Below, piece by piece: positions 56,436 to 64,000 of a DNA stretch of 64,000 bases (position 1 is the stretch's first letter; each line of letters opens with the position of its first letter). The notes under the pieces were generated by a model. That model was given only the letters and a program-made list of their open reading frames with translations. It ran no database searches and was not told the DNA's origin. The position numbers were made by a program, and so were the translations under genes. Source of the stretch: Acinetobacter lwoffii (lineage in GTDB: Bacteria > Pseudomonadota > Gammaproteobacteria > Pseudomonadales > Moraxellaceae); contig NZ_CP059081.1 of NCBI RefSeq assembly GCF_015602705.1, positions 1,063,702-1,127,701 of the forward strand. Reading direction: 5' to 3'.

Positions 56436-56537
56436 TTAAAAATAGGGCATCCACATATGTTCTAATAAAAGTACCATTACACCGCAGATCAGGAGTGTGC
56501 TGCCAATCATGCGTTGAATCATTGTACGTGTAGACAT
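56436..56537 (-). CDS. 33-residue membrane microprotein downstream of sodA
   Basis: Short ORF with a strong ribosome-binding site (GAGGAG, 7-base spacing) and an ATG at 56537, 19 bases after the sodA stop. It ends just before the shared terminator. The product starts MSTRTMIQRM, has one hydrophobic helix (IGSTLLICGVMVLLL) and ends EHMWMPYF. It looks like a single-pass membrane peptide co-transcribed with superoxide dismutase. Nothing in the sequence gives its function; family not recognised. Confidence 0.65.
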   Translation of the reverse strand: MSTRTMIQRMIGSTLLICGVMVLLLEHMWMPYF

Positions 56538-56556
56538 GGTCGATCTCCTCAAAGAT

Positions 56557-57174
56557 TTAAAGCGTGTTTAATGCTTCCAAATAACGACGATTTACTTCTT
56601 TCCAGTTCACAACATTGAAAAAAGCCGAGATGTATTCCGGACGACGGTTTTGATATTGTAAATAATAAGCATGTTCCCAGACATCCAGACCTAAAAGGGG
56701 AATATTGCCATGCATCAGCGGAGAATCCTGATTGGCACTGCTTTCCACAATAAGCGTTTGATCTGGCACCATACTTAACCAGGCCCACCCACTACCAAAA
56801 CGGCTAAGCGCTGCTTGGGTAAACGCTTCTTTAAATGCCTCGAATCCTCCTAATTCATGTTCGATTGCCTTGGCAATTTCAGCTTCGGGATGACCACCGC
56901 AGTCTGGACTCATCACTGTCCAGAACAGGGAATGATTGGCATGTCCACCAGCATTGTTGATCACGTTCTGTCTGAGTTGCTCGGGCACTTCATTGAATTT
57001 GCTAATTAAGGCTTCGACCGATAAATCTTCCCATTCTGTGCCCGCTATTCCTGCATTGATATTATTGATATAGGTTTGATGATGCTTGCTATGATGAATT
57101 TCCATAGTCTTGCTATCGATATGAGGCTCTAGCGCATCATAAGCATAAGGTAGTGCAGGCAAGGTGTAGCTCAT
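56557..57174 (-). CDS. sodA: Superoxide dismutase, Mn type
   Basis: Dismutates superoxide in the cytoplasm. 205 residues from [20 protein letters not shown] (ATG at 57174, AAGGA upstream). Metal ligands are in [22 protein letters not shown] and [18 protein letters not shown]. The GGHANHS block and the Gln of SANQDSPL match E. coli MnSOD rather than FeSOD, though metal use can be loose in this family. A Fur-box-like sequence lies about 80 bases upstream. A 33-codon ORF follows on the same transcript. Confidence 0.92.
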   Translation of the reverse strand: MSYTLPALPYAYDALEPHIDSKTMEIHHSKHHQTYINNINAGIAGTEWEDLSVEALISKFNEVPEQLRQNVINNAGGHANHSLFWTVMSPDCGGHPEAEIAKAIEHELGGFEAFKEAFTQAALSRFGSGWAWLSMVPDQTLIVESSANQDSPLMHGNIPLLGLDVWEHAYYLQYQNRRPEYISAFFNVVNWKEVNRRYLEALNTL

Positions 57175-57253
57175 TGGCAGGATTCCTTGAGAGAATGGAG
57201 TTAGGTTATTTTTCATTAGATTTAAGATACGCCCTAATTTAATATTTATATAT

Positions 57254-57272
57254 GAGAATAGTTATCATTATT
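57254..57272. promoter_or_regulatory. Fur-box-like operator upstream of sodA
   Basis: GAGAATAGTTATCATTATT agrees with the 19-bp Fur consensus at 14 positions. Iron-dependent repression of Mn-type sodA by Fur is known in E. coli, so the site makes functional sense. Confidence 0.6.
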
Positions 57273-57343
57273 GTTAATATGTGTTGATCTTATGCGCTTT
57301 CAGAAAGGTTGTTATACGTATGAATCCTCTTTTTAAAAGTAAT

Positions 57344-57372
57344 AAAAAAAGCCCCCAAGAAGGGGGCTTTTT
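57344..57372. terminator. Terminator of ychF
   Basis: AAAAAGCCCCC / GGGGGCTTTTT, read on the minus strand 15 bases after ychF. Loop of five bases. Confidence 0.9.
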
Positions 57373-57386
57373 CAAACAGCAACGAC

Positions 57387-58478
57387 TTAAACGTTAAAAC
57401 GGAAGTGTAAAACATCGCCATCCTGAACGATGTAAGTTTTACCTTCTAGACGCCATTTGCCTGCTTCTTTCGCACCGGCTTCGCCGTTGTACTGCACGAA
57501 ATCATCATAAGCGATACATTCTGCACGGATAAAGCCTTTTTCAAAGTCGGTATGAATCACGCCTGCTGCCTGTGGTGCAGTTGCGCCAACTTTTACGGTC
57601 CAGGCACGAACTTCTTGTACACCCGCGGTGAAGTAAGTTTGTAGGCCAAGCAGTGAATAACCCGCGCGAATCACCACGTTTAAGCCAGGTTCTTCCATGC
57701 CCATTGCTTCAAGGAATTCAGCACGGTCTTCATCTTCAAGCAATGAAATTTCAGCTTCAATCTGGTTGCACAGTGGAACTACAATCGCATTTTCTTCAGC
57801 AGCCAATTTTCTCACTGCATCTAAATGCGGGTTGTTTTCAAAACCGTCTTCAGCAACGTTGGCAATATACATCGTTGGTTTAAGCGTCATTAAACCAAAG
57901 CCACGTACCAGCTTGCGTTCGTCATCATCTAGGTCTGCTGCGCGAGCCGGTTTACCTTCATCCAGTAAAGGCTGGATTTTTTCCAGAACAGCTTTAGTGG
58001 CTAGCGCTTCTTTGTCACCACCTTTAGCAGATTTAGTCAAACGCGTAATTGCTTTGGCTACAGCATCTAAGTCTGCGAGCGCAAGTTCGGTATTAATCGT
58101 AGCGATGTCATCCAGTGGATCAATACGACCATTCACATGAATGACGTTTTCATCTTCAAAACAACGCACAACGTGAGCAATTGCATCAGTTTCACGAATG
58201 TTGGCCAGGAACTGGTTACCCAAGCCTTCGCCCTTAGAAGCACCCGCTACCAGACCTGCGATGTCTACAAATTCCATAGAAGTCGGAATAACACGTTGCG
58301 GTTTAACAATTGCAGTCAATTTGTCTAAACGTGGATCAGGAACAGGTACAATCCCGGTGTTTGGTTCGATCGTACAGAAAGGGAAGTTTTCTGCAGCAAT
58401 AGCAGCTTTGGTTAAGGCATTGAAAAGTGTAGATTTACCAACGTTCGGCAAGCCGACAATACCGCAATTAAAACCCAT
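57387..58478 (-). CDS. ychF: Redox-regulated ATPase YchF
   Basis: Obg-family P-loop ATPase of 363 residues that binds ribosomes and responds to oxidative conditions. G1 is [19 protein letters not shown]3 is [18 protein letters not shown]. The usual NKxD is NVAE in YIANVAEDG, the feature that gives YchF its preference for ATP. The C-terminal TGS domain is around [20 protein letters not shown] and [14 protein letters not shown]. The family start is MGFNCGIVG at 58478; four upstream codons are in frame. Confidence 0.94.
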   Translation of the reverse strand: MGFNCGIVGLPNVGKSTLFNALTKAAIAAENFPFCTIEPNTGIVPVPDPRLDKLTAIVKPQRVIPTSMEFVDIAGLVAGASKGEGLGNQFLANIRETDAIAHVVRCFEDENVIHVNGRIDPLDDIATINTELALADLDAVAKAITRLTKSAKGGDKEALATKAVLEKIQPLLDEGKPARAADLDDDERKLVRGFGLMTLKPTMYIANVAEDGFENNPHLDAVRKLAAEENAIVVPLCNQIEAEISLLEDEDRAEFLEAMGMEEPGLNVVIRAGYSLLGLQTYFTAGVQEVRAWTVKVGATAPQAAGVIHTDFEKGFIRAECIAYDDFVQYNGEAGAKEAGKWRLEGKTYIVQDGDVLHFRFNV

Positions 58479-58772
58479 GAAATAACTCACAAAAGCGTTA
58501 TATAAAAATTGCCCCCGATTTTACATGAAAGCATGACTAAAGTCAGGTCATGTGCTTGTGGTTTATTGCAATCAAATGCTTCTGGCGACTTAAAATGACT
58601 CGCTGAGCTTTCCGGGATGTGTAGTGAGTCCACCAACCATAGAGGAATAATCAGCCAGTATTTTACTTTTGAATAAAAATCACATTGTTTTTCTAAAAGT
58701 GAGTGACTAAAGTATCTGAATAAAACAGCGGCCTACACGCCCTGATCCAATAACGATAAACATGGAGCATAC

Positions 58773-59537
58773 ATGCGAACTTTATACCAGTTTCCTTTAT
58801 CTCACTTTTGCGAAAAAGCACGTTGGATGCTGGACCATAAAGAGCTGTATTATGTTGCTCACAATCTGATACCCGGGGTACACCGCGCTTTTGCCCGCCT
58901 GAAAACAGGACAGAATCGTCTGCCTATTTTGCGTGATCAGGATCGATGGATCGCAGATTCCACCCAGATTGCTCTGTATTTGGATGATACTTATCCAGAA
59001 CATCGTTTACTGCACGCAGAAGGGTATTTTCGAAATAAAGCTTTAGAAATTAATGAAATTACTTTGGAATTGGGTCGTCATGTTCGTCGCTGGATGCTCT
59101 CTCAAGCACTGACTTCTGATCATGAATCTCTGGATATTTTAATTGGTGAGCAGGGCTATCTGCGCCAGTTTGAAAAATTTTCTAAACCTTTATTGAAAGC
59201 GATGGTGGCCAAGGGTTATGCATTGAATGAGGAAACCGTGGCGGAATCTAAACAACACATCGATGTTGCGGTACAGCAGCTCAATCAGATGCTGGTCAGC
59301 CAAGGTGGGCATTATTTTGTCGGAAATCGTTTAGGTCTGGCGGATATTGCAGTCTGTTCCATGTTGGCACCGCTTCTGGCGATTCCAGGTACGCCATGGG
59401 AAAAAGAAAATTTCGAAACCTTGTCCGAAGAATATCGCGACTATCAGCAGTATTTGAATGAGCTTCCACTGGGTGAATATATTTGCCGTATTTACCGAAC
59501 CGAACGTAATGCCCGGGTAGACTGGCGTGGTGTATAA
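58773..59537 (+). CDS. Glutathione S-transferase family protein
   Basis: A 254-residue protein. The N-terminal thioredoxin-like GST domain starts LYQFPLSHFCEKARWMLDH, where SHFCEKAR is the S/C-x-x-C/S-like active region and RLPILRDQDRWIADSTQIALYLDDTYP binds the gamma-glutamyl part. The alpha-helical C-terminal domain contains GGHYFVGNRLGLADIAVCSM, with the conserved N-capping LADI. It belongs to a branch without a known substrate. Transcribed alone. Confidence 0.85.
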   Translation: MRTLYQFPLSHFCEKARWMLDHKELYYVAHNLIPGVHRAFARLKTGQNRLPILRDQDRWIADSTQIALYLDDTYPEHRLLHAEGYFRNKALEINEITLELGRHVRRWMLSQALTSDHESLDILIGEQGYLRQFEKFSKPLLKAMVAKGYALNEETVAESKQHIDVAVQQLNQMLVSQGGHYFVGNRLGLADIAVCSMLAPLLAIPGTPWEKENFETLSEEYRDYQQYLNELPLGEYICRIYRTERNARVDWRGV

Positions 59538-59560
59538 GTTTAAATGCCAATCCAAGAATT

Positions 59561-59589
59561 AAAAAAACGCGCATGAAGCGCGTTTTTTT
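59561..59589. terminator. Convergent terminator
   Basis: AAAAAAACGCGC / GCGCGTTTTTTT, between the GST gene and the tandem-repeat gene. Confidence 0.9.
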
Positions 59590-59602
59590 GATGAGATTAT
59601 GA

Positions 59603-60826
59603 TTAACCCCAAGGATTAGTCTGATCGATATCAATATTTTTAGTAAAATTATTGAGGAGTGAACCAAAATCAAATCCGGATGAAGAACCGCCACTGCTGA
59701 TATTCTGAATTGTATCTTTAATGCCCGGCAGGATAGCAGACAGATCAATATTGGAATCAGTCGTACCCACACCTTGGACAAGATCACCGAGGTCAGGCAA
59801 TTCAATCGAAGAGCCACTACCAACCAACTGACCAACACCTTCGGCAATACTGCCTAAGTCAAAGCCGTTTGAAGCAGAGGAAATACCTTCGATCATACCA
59901 CCCAGATCCAGATCGCTACCGAGATTGAGATTGCCTAATAATCCACCTAAATCTATGCCATTTGAACCATTCGCAATCAGACCGCTCAGTAAGTCAGTGA
60001 AGCCACCGACATCAAAACCACCTGTTGCATTTCCGCCTACAAAGCCGCTAATTAAATCGGTAATAGCACCAAGATCAAAATCACCGCCTGCATTGCCACC
60101 GATTAAGCCACCCACCAGACCTGCAATTGCTCCAATATCTATATCACCTAAACCGTCAGAACCACCGATCAGACTACCGACCAATTCAGCAATTTGTGCG
60201 ATATCAATTTCACCATTACCGCCAATCAGGTTGCCGACCAGACCTGCGATGGCACCAATATCTACACCGCCCAATCCGCCAGAACCGCCGATCAGGCCAC
60301 TAACCAGTTGAGCGATTTGCGCAATATCAATCTCGCCATTGCCACCGATTAAGCCACCCACCAGACCTGCAATTGCTCCAATATCTATATCACCTAAACC
60401 GCCAGAACCACCGACCAATTCAGCAATTTGTGCGATATCAATCTCGCCATTACCACCAATCAGGTTGCTGACCAGACCTGCGATGGCACCAATGTCTACG
60501 TCACTTAAACCGCCAGACCCACCAATCAGACCACCAACGAGCTGAGCGATTTGTGCGATATCGATATCGCCATTACCGCCGATCAGGTTGCCGACCAGAC
60601 CTGCGATCGCACCGATATCAATATTGCTTGAACCACCGATTAAGCCACCAACCAGTTGAGCAATTTGCGCAATATCGATATCACCATTACCGCCAATCAG
60701 CTTGCCGACCAGACCCGCGATCGCACCGATATCAATATTGCTTGAACCGCCGATCAAGCCACCGACCAGTTGAGAAATTTTACCAATATCAATATTGCCT
60801 GTACTGCCGCTCAATAAGCCGCCCAC
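59603..60826 (-). CDS. Glycine-rich tandem-repeat protein, main part (frameshifted from 5' piece)
   Basis: An open frame of 407 codons made of about 15 units of 18-22 residues with consensus GGLIGGNGDIDIAQIAQLV. Two unit types alternate (…DIDIAQIAQLV and …DIGAIAGLV). Units degrade toward the C-terminus, which ends TKNIDIDQTNPWG. There is no signal peptide and almost no aromatic or Cys residue. The nominal start is a GTG inside a repeat unit without a ribosome-binding site. It is therefore almost certainly the continuation of the frame at 60861-61226, separated by one extra base in a G5 run (60869-60873). Family unknown. The regular small/hydrophobic repeat could form a solenoid or self-assemble. 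Confidence 0.75.
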   Translation of the reverse strand: MGGLLSGSTGNIDIGKISQLVGGLIGGSSNIDIGAIAGLVGKLIGGNGDIDIAQIAQLVGGLIGGSSNIDIGAIAGLVGNLIGGNGDIDIAQIAQLVGGLIGGSGGLSDVDIGAIAGLVSNLIGGNGEIDIAQIAELVGGSGGLGDIDIGAIAGLVGGLIGGNGEIDIAQIAQLVSGLIGGSGGLGGVDIGAIAGLVGNLIGGNGEIDIAQIAELVGSLIGGSDGLGDIDIGAIAGLVGGLIGGNAGGDFDLGAITDLISGFVGGNATGGFDVGGFTDLLSGLIANGSNGIDLGGLLGNLNLGSDLDLGGMIEGISSASNGFDLGSIAEGVGQLVGSGSSIELPDLGDLVQGVGTTDSNIDLSAILPGIKDTIQNISSGGSSSGFDFGSLLNNFTKNIDIDQTNPWG

Positions 60827-60840
60827 CAGTTTAGAAATAG
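59990..60840 (-). repeat. Tandem coding repeats
   Basis: Near-identical DNA units of about 57-66 bases, arranged as alternating pairs of about 117-126 bases. One stretch, AAGCCACCCACCAGACCTGC and the following 30 bases, recurs almost unchanged near 60105 and 60355. One unit (near 60400) lacks the LIGG segment. High DNA identity suggests recent expansion by recombination or slippage. Confidence 0.85.
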
Positions 60841-60860
60841 CCCCAAGATCCAGGCTGCTG

Positions 60861-61226
60861 CTATTGCTCCCCCATTAAGCTCTTTAATAAGTTGGTGACC
60901 TGGGTAATATTAAAGCTACCGCCATTGGATTGAGTTAAGCTACTGATCAGGCTTTGAATATTTAAATTTGAGGCATTCGAACCAGAAAACTGAGTTAATA
61001 AATTGCTGAGATTTGTCGTACTCAGGCTGCTTCCAGAAAGGAGATTATTTAATAATGAACTGACTGAAGGTTGAGTATTGGATCCGGTGAGATTGCCAAT
61101 AAGATTGGTGAGGGTGCCTGATGTCGTTCCACCGAATAAGCCGCCCAATAAGCTCTTCGTTTGGGTTTCGACGGTTAAAACAGGACTCACTTTTGTTTTT
61201 ATCAAGCTTAAAAGTTTAGAAGCCAT
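60861..61226 (-). CDS. Glycine-rich tandem-repeat protein, 5' piece
   Basis: A 121-codon frame starting MASKLLSLIKTKVSPVL at an ATG (61226) with a strong AAGGAACGG site. It contains degenerate versions of the same unit seen downstream (NLNIQSLISSLTQSNGGSFN, then ITQVTNLLKSLMG). It stops at TAG (60861-60863) directly after the run GGGGG. Deleting one G joins it in frame with the 407-codon piece (…KSLMGSNSSSLDLGAIS…), giving about 540 residues. No signal peptide is visible. The promoter region is shared with a divergent Lrp/AsnC-type regulator gene. Confidence 0.75.
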   Translation of the reverse strand: MASKLLSLIKTKVSPVLTVETQTKSLLGGLFGGTTSGTLTNLIGNLTGSNTQPSVSSLLNNLLSGSSLSTTNLSNLLTQFSGSNASNLNIQSLISSLTQSNGGSFNITQVTNLLKSLMGEQ

Positions 61227-61606
61227 GACCGTTCCTTGTGTAATATTTTTGAAATGCGCTATTTTTGTTTTTAAAGCGCCTTTGTTTTAATCTATTTCTA
61301 TACACTTGTAAAAGATGGGCGGTTAAGTCGTGTAGGGGCTGACAGGAATAGCCTATCTGTTGCCATGTTTACCCAATTTAAATAATTTAAAAATAAAGAT
61401 TTAATCAAAAATACCATTGTTCATATTTTTAATTTATGCGATTAACGGTCATTTAAACCCTCCTGAAAACCGTATTTATAAAATGAAATCCCATTTGGGA
61501 AAAAATTTCAGAATATGAAAATTTTGTGAAAAATAAATAAATATTGTATAACAGAGATGGCGCAAAATTTTCTGCATCTATTGATTATTGATATAAGAGT
61601 ATAAAA
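61227..61606. other. Divergent promoter region of repeat gene and regulator
   Basis: About 380 AT-rich bases between two divergent starts. No gene is visible. The arrangement would let the Lrp/AsnC-type protein control both itself and the repeat gene. I could not single out an operator. Confidence 0.4.
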
Positions 61607-62077
61607 ATGGAACTGGATCGTTTCGATAAACATATTCTAGAAATATTGACCCATGAAGATGTCAATCTGAATGAACTGTCCGAGCGGGTGAATTTATCTG
61701 TCAGTTCGGTGCATCGTAGGATCAAACACTTAATCGATCATAATATCATCAGTGGCTTAAAACGTGAAATCAATTACCAAAAATTAGGTTTCAGTCTGCA
61801 TGTGCTGTTGCAGGTATCCTTAAGCAAACATGATAGCGATACTTTTGCCAAATTTCTGGAAGAACTGGAAAGTATTCCCGAAGTAATTAATGCCTTTTTG
61901 GTCACCGGTCAGTCGGCAGACTTTATTGTTGAAGTCGTGGCAAGAGATATGGAAAATTATAGTGAAATCCTGCTTAAGCGGATTGGAAAAATTGAGCATG
62001 TGGTGGCACTGCATTCCAGCTTTGTGATTAAAGAATATAATGTCTTTAACTGTAGCGGATTACTCAATAAAGTTTAA
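61607..62077 (+). CDS. Lrp/AsnC-family regulator divergent from repeat gene
   Basis: A 156-residue regulator. The N-terminal winged helix (FDKHILEILTHEDVNLNELS, then VNLSVSSVHRRIKHLIDHNII) is followed by the RAM domain (VINAFLVTGQSADFIVEVVA). Only about 30% similar by eye to the azl-linked regulator. It is divergent from the tandem-repeat gene by 380 bases, so it may regulate it, but no binding site is proven. Its terminator downstream is disrupted by IS copy 2. Confidence 0.87.
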   Translation: MELDRFDKHILEILTHEDVNLNELSERVNLSVSSVHRRIKHLIDHNIISGLKREINYQKLGFSLHVLLQVSLSKHDSDTFAKFLEELESIPEVINAFLVTGQSADFIVEVVARDMENYSEILLKRIGKIEHVVALHSSFVIKEYNVFNCSGLLNKV

Positions 62078-62113
62078 TCAAAGCTAGGTTGGTGGACAGC
62101 CATAAAAAAACGC

Positions 62114-62123
62114 ACCCTAAGGT
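62114..62123. repeat. Target-site duplication, left copy (IS copy 2)
   Basis: ACCCTAAGGT, repeated at 63393-63402. Like the first duplication, it equals 3 stem bases, a 4-nt loop and 3 stem bases. Confidence 0.93.
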
Positions 62124-63392
62124 CATTGCTGTCCCACAATTTTTCACAAGAGGAAGCTCATTTGAGCTTCCTCTTGTTTTATGGGTATTTTATCGGGTGA
62201 AAATAAAGCTTTTAAAGTTCTTCTTTCAAACAAATTCACTTGAATTATTCTGAGTAAACGTTGAACTGTCCAACCTGTTTTCCCTAAATGTTGAGCGAAA
62301 CTCACCAATAAATAGGCGATCATCGCAATCCAGATTTGTGTCTGAATTGCGTTCCTGCTGCGGCCTAGAAACGCTTTTAATTTGAGATTCTGCTTAATCG
62401 CCTTAAAGAACAGCTCAACTTTCCAACGATCTTTATAAATCGCCGCAATGGTGGAGGCGGCTAAATGAAAGTTATTGCTGAGAAAGCTAAAGTGCTTGCC
62501 ACTTTGCTGATCTCTATATTCAATTCTTCTTAACACTGGGGCTTTTCTTTTTAGGGCATGTGCGCTATTCAGCTGAATGGTTTCATCTTTTAGAATACCT
62601 TTGGATTCAAGCACTGGATGTTGCCGGATCACCTGATACACAGATTTAGGCCTAAAACGTGTGACAAATCCAATGTTTTGAGCAGTCAGATTTGCATACC
62701 ATTGGTAATCGACATAGCCTTTATCAAAAACTACAATGCTGCCAGCAGGAAACTGGAATTTGCGGCCTTGTACCATGTCATTTTCTTTGCCATTTTCAAC
62801 TGCAACAAACTCAGGAATATCATTGCTGTGATTCAATCCTATGCTGAGTTTCATGCTGGCTTTTGAGTCGTGAACTTTGGCCCATTCACATAAGGAAAGC
62901 GACAGGTCAATATGACTGGCATCCAAGGAATACAAGGGATTCTTAAAGCGAAATTTATGAGCTACTTTCGAGTGTTCATAGTATTTAAGCAACTTGTAAA
63001 ATAGCTGTTGATACAAGGCAGCAGGCTGCTGCTCATTGATTCGTGCCAGCGTGCTTCGGGGAATAGACTTTGCTCCGAGATGACTTAGCTTTTCCTGTTG
63101 GCACTCCAAATTGGATTGAATATCTCTCAGACTTTGCCTACAAGAGAATTGAGACATCAATATGGCAATAAACTGATCCCACCGGGAAGCCGCTCTAAAT
63201 TTCTGTCCAACATGGTGTACTTTAGCAAGTTGTTCAAAATCCTGTCGCACAACAGGTTTAATTAGCTCATGAAATACGGTATTCTGATGTGACAAAACCT
63301 GAATCCTGGTCGTTAAAGTGTTTGTTTGCACTCATATTTTAACTGTTAGGACTCAGGTTTTTTTATTTAAAGCAAACTATGGGACAGCAGTG
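62124..63392 (-). mobile_element. IS4-family insertion sequence, copy 2 (1269 bp)
   Basis: Same length and same ends as the element at 4980-6248, in opposite orientation, with its own 10-bp duplication ACCCTAAGGT (62114-62123 and 63393-63402). Because each copy has its own duplication, they inserted separately and do not form a composite transposon. Confidence 0.95.
62144..63331 (-). CDS. IS4-family transposase (copy 2)
   Basis: 395 residues, identical in sequence to the transposase at 5041-6228, including D137, D203, E306 and the YREK signature, with a GTG start at 63331. The fold-back around the start (63294-63361) and the 3' inverted repeat (62146-62177) are also present. yebC, 94 bases upstream of the start codon on the same strand, would read through into it, since the terminator between them is broken. 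Confidence 0.95.
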   Translation of the reverse strand: MQTNTLTTRIQVLSHQNTVFHELIKPVVRQDFEQLAKVHHVGQKFRAASRWDQFIAILMSQFSCRQSLRDIQSNLECQQEKLSHLGAKSIPRSTLARINEQQPAALYQQLFYKLLKYYEHSKVAHKFRFKNPLYSLDASHIDLSLSLCEWAKVHDSKASMKLSIGLNHSNDIPEFVAVENGKENDMVQGRKFQFPAGSIVVFDKGYVDYQWYANLTAQNIGFVTRFRPKSVYQVIRQHPVLESKGILKDETIQLNSAHALKRKAPVLRRIEYRDQQSGKHFSFLSNNFHLAASTIAAIYKDRWKVELFFKAIKQNLKLKAFLGRSRNAIQTQIWIAMIAYLLVSFAQHLGKTGWTVQRLLRIIQVNLFERRTLKALFSPDKIPIKQEEAQMSFLL

Positions 63393-63424
63393 ACCCTAAG
63401 GTGCGTTTTTTGAATCAGACATAT

Positions 63425-64000
63425 TTAAGCATCAAGTTCTGCTAAAACTGCGTCTGAGAATTCAACGTTGGTATAAACATTTTGTACATCATCCAGATCT
63501 TCAAGCATATCAATCATTTTCATGATTTTTTTCGCTTGATCGATGTCTGTGATTTCTGCTTTGGTTGAAGGACTCATCACTACTTCAGCATTGTCAGATT
63601 TTAAACCTGCAGCAGTTAAAGCATCTTGAACTTCACCGAAGGCTTCAGGTGTGGTAATGACCAAGATATCATCTTCAGTGACTTCGATGTCTTCAGCACC
63701 TGCTTCTAATGCCACTTCCATGATTTGATCTTCCAAAGACACATCTTCAAAAGTGATCTCACCACGTTTCGTGAACAGGAATGCCACCGAACCATTGGTG
63801 CCTAAGTTACCATCAGTTTTAGAGAAGCAATGACGTACGTCAGGCACAGTACGGTTCAAGTTGTCAGTCATGGTTTCAACAATAACCGCAACACCACCTA
63901 CACCATAACCTTCGTAGGTCACTTCTTTCAGGTCGTCGTTATCTTCGCCACCAGCACCACGTTGAATGGCACGGTTGATCACGTCACGTGTCATATTCAC
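63425..64000 (-). CDS. yebC: YebC/PmpR-family protein, C-terminal part (partial)
   Basis: TACO1-family protein that acts on translating ribosomes or as a DNA-binding regulator. The visible 191 codons cover [37 protein letters not shown], the [18 protein letters not shown] core and the C-terminal [16 protein letters not shown]. The family is about 245-250 residues, so roughly 55 N-terminal residues lie beyond the right edge. The Met two codons from the edge is internal, not the start. Confidence 0.92.
   Translation of the reverse strand: MNMTRDVINRAIQRGAGGEDNDDLKEVTYEGYGVGGVAVIVETMTDNLNRTVPDVRHCFSKTDGNLGTNGSVAFLFTKRGEITFEDVSLEDQIMEVALEAGAEDIEVTEDDILVITTPEAFGEVQDALTAAGLKSDNAEVVMSPSTKAEITDIDQAKKIMKMIDMLEDLDDVQNVYTNVEFSDAVLAELDA

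Larger units (their letters stand above)
62104..63411. terminator. Bidirectional terminator split by IS copy 2
   Basis: A-run plus CGCACC at 62104-62116 and loop CTAA to 62120. The matching GGTGCG plus T-run lies at 63400-63411. Rejoining the flanks gives a perfect terminator between the Lrp/AsnC-type gene and yebC, with loop CTAA. The IS now lies between the arms. Confidence 0.9.

Noticed and set aside
58773..59847. 183-codon minus-strand ORF overlapping the GST gene and the repeat gene end
   Set aside because: It runs through an intrinsic terminator and two real genes; no start signal.
59925..60834. Long plus-strand ORFs (Pro- and Arg/Tyr-rich) opposite the repeat protein
   Set aside because: They are mirror readings of the coding repeats; composition is forced by the GGN/ATT-rich units on the other strand.
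59990..60840. Possible CRISPR array
   Set aside because: The repeats are continuous, in frame and protein-coding, without unique spacers; no cas genes nearby.

Overview
The window looks like a chromosomal segment of a gammaproteobacterium of the genus Acinetobacter (Moraxellaceae). This rests on moderately AT-rich DNA, a fused tyrA-aroA gene behind pheA and hisC, the csrA-lysC-alaS order, hisZ-purA, an LCAD-type acyl-CoA dehydrogenase and a long-tailed CsrA. The species cannot be named from the sequence. Almost all genes are housekeeping. There is no prophage, CRISPR array, rRNA or recognisable tRNA gene.

Layout. 1-3.2 kb: 5' end of mrcB (PBP1b, runs off the left edge), nadK, a DUF1315 gene and a TrpD2/YbiB gene. 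3.6-7.5 kb: dctA, an IS4-family element (copy 1) and an acyl-CoA dehydrogenase. 7.6-13.1 kb: a DJ-1/PfpI protein and the aromatic operon pheA-hisC-tyrA/aroA. 13.2-15.7 kb: small genes, an alpha/beta hydrolase and yaaA. 15.7-16.9 kb: an AT-rich gap holding a candidate sRNA or attenuator and a structured leader. 16.9-21.9 kb: purine permease, adenine deaminase, paralogous lipoproteins around a cytochrome b561, rnhB and csrA. 22-29.8 kb: lysC, alaS, a GAPDH/E4PDH-like gene and azlCD with a divergent Lrp-type regulator. 30-34.5 kb: hisZ, purA, an M48 lipoprotein protease and a SlyD-like isomerase. 34.6-42.1 kb: ndh, a PBP5-type carboxypeptidase, an M61 protease, a thioesterase, a frameshifted membrane gene, hiuH and rluE. 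42.2-49.9 kb: icd, a tiny Gln-rich basic protein, an M23 lipoprotein, an MFS carrier, an AlaA-like transaminase with an unusual N-terminal domain, msrB-gpx and dapC. 49.9-59.5 kb: glnD, purT, a second azlCD pair, a Fur-box-preceded Mn-type sodA followed by a 33-residue membrane ORF, ychF and a GST. 59.6-64 kb: a long glycine-rich tandem-repeat protein split by a one-base frameshift, an Lrp/AsnC regulator, IS copy 2 and the 3' part of yebC.

The most interesting signal is the insertion sequence. The two 1269-bp copies have identical transposases and lie 56 kb apart in opposite orientation. Each sits exactly in the loop of a Rho-independent terminator. The 10-bp target duplications are AGC-TTCG-GCT and ACC-CTAA-GGT, that is 3 stem bases, a 4-nt loop and 3 stem bases in both cases. 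Removing the IS restores a perfect terminator each time. This suggests a transposase that recognises terminator hairpins. The left end also carries a fold-back that would mask the transposase start codon in read-through mRNA. Second in interest are the tandem-repeat protein, two small proteins with strong ribosome-binding sites, and the RNA structures upstream of the purine permease.
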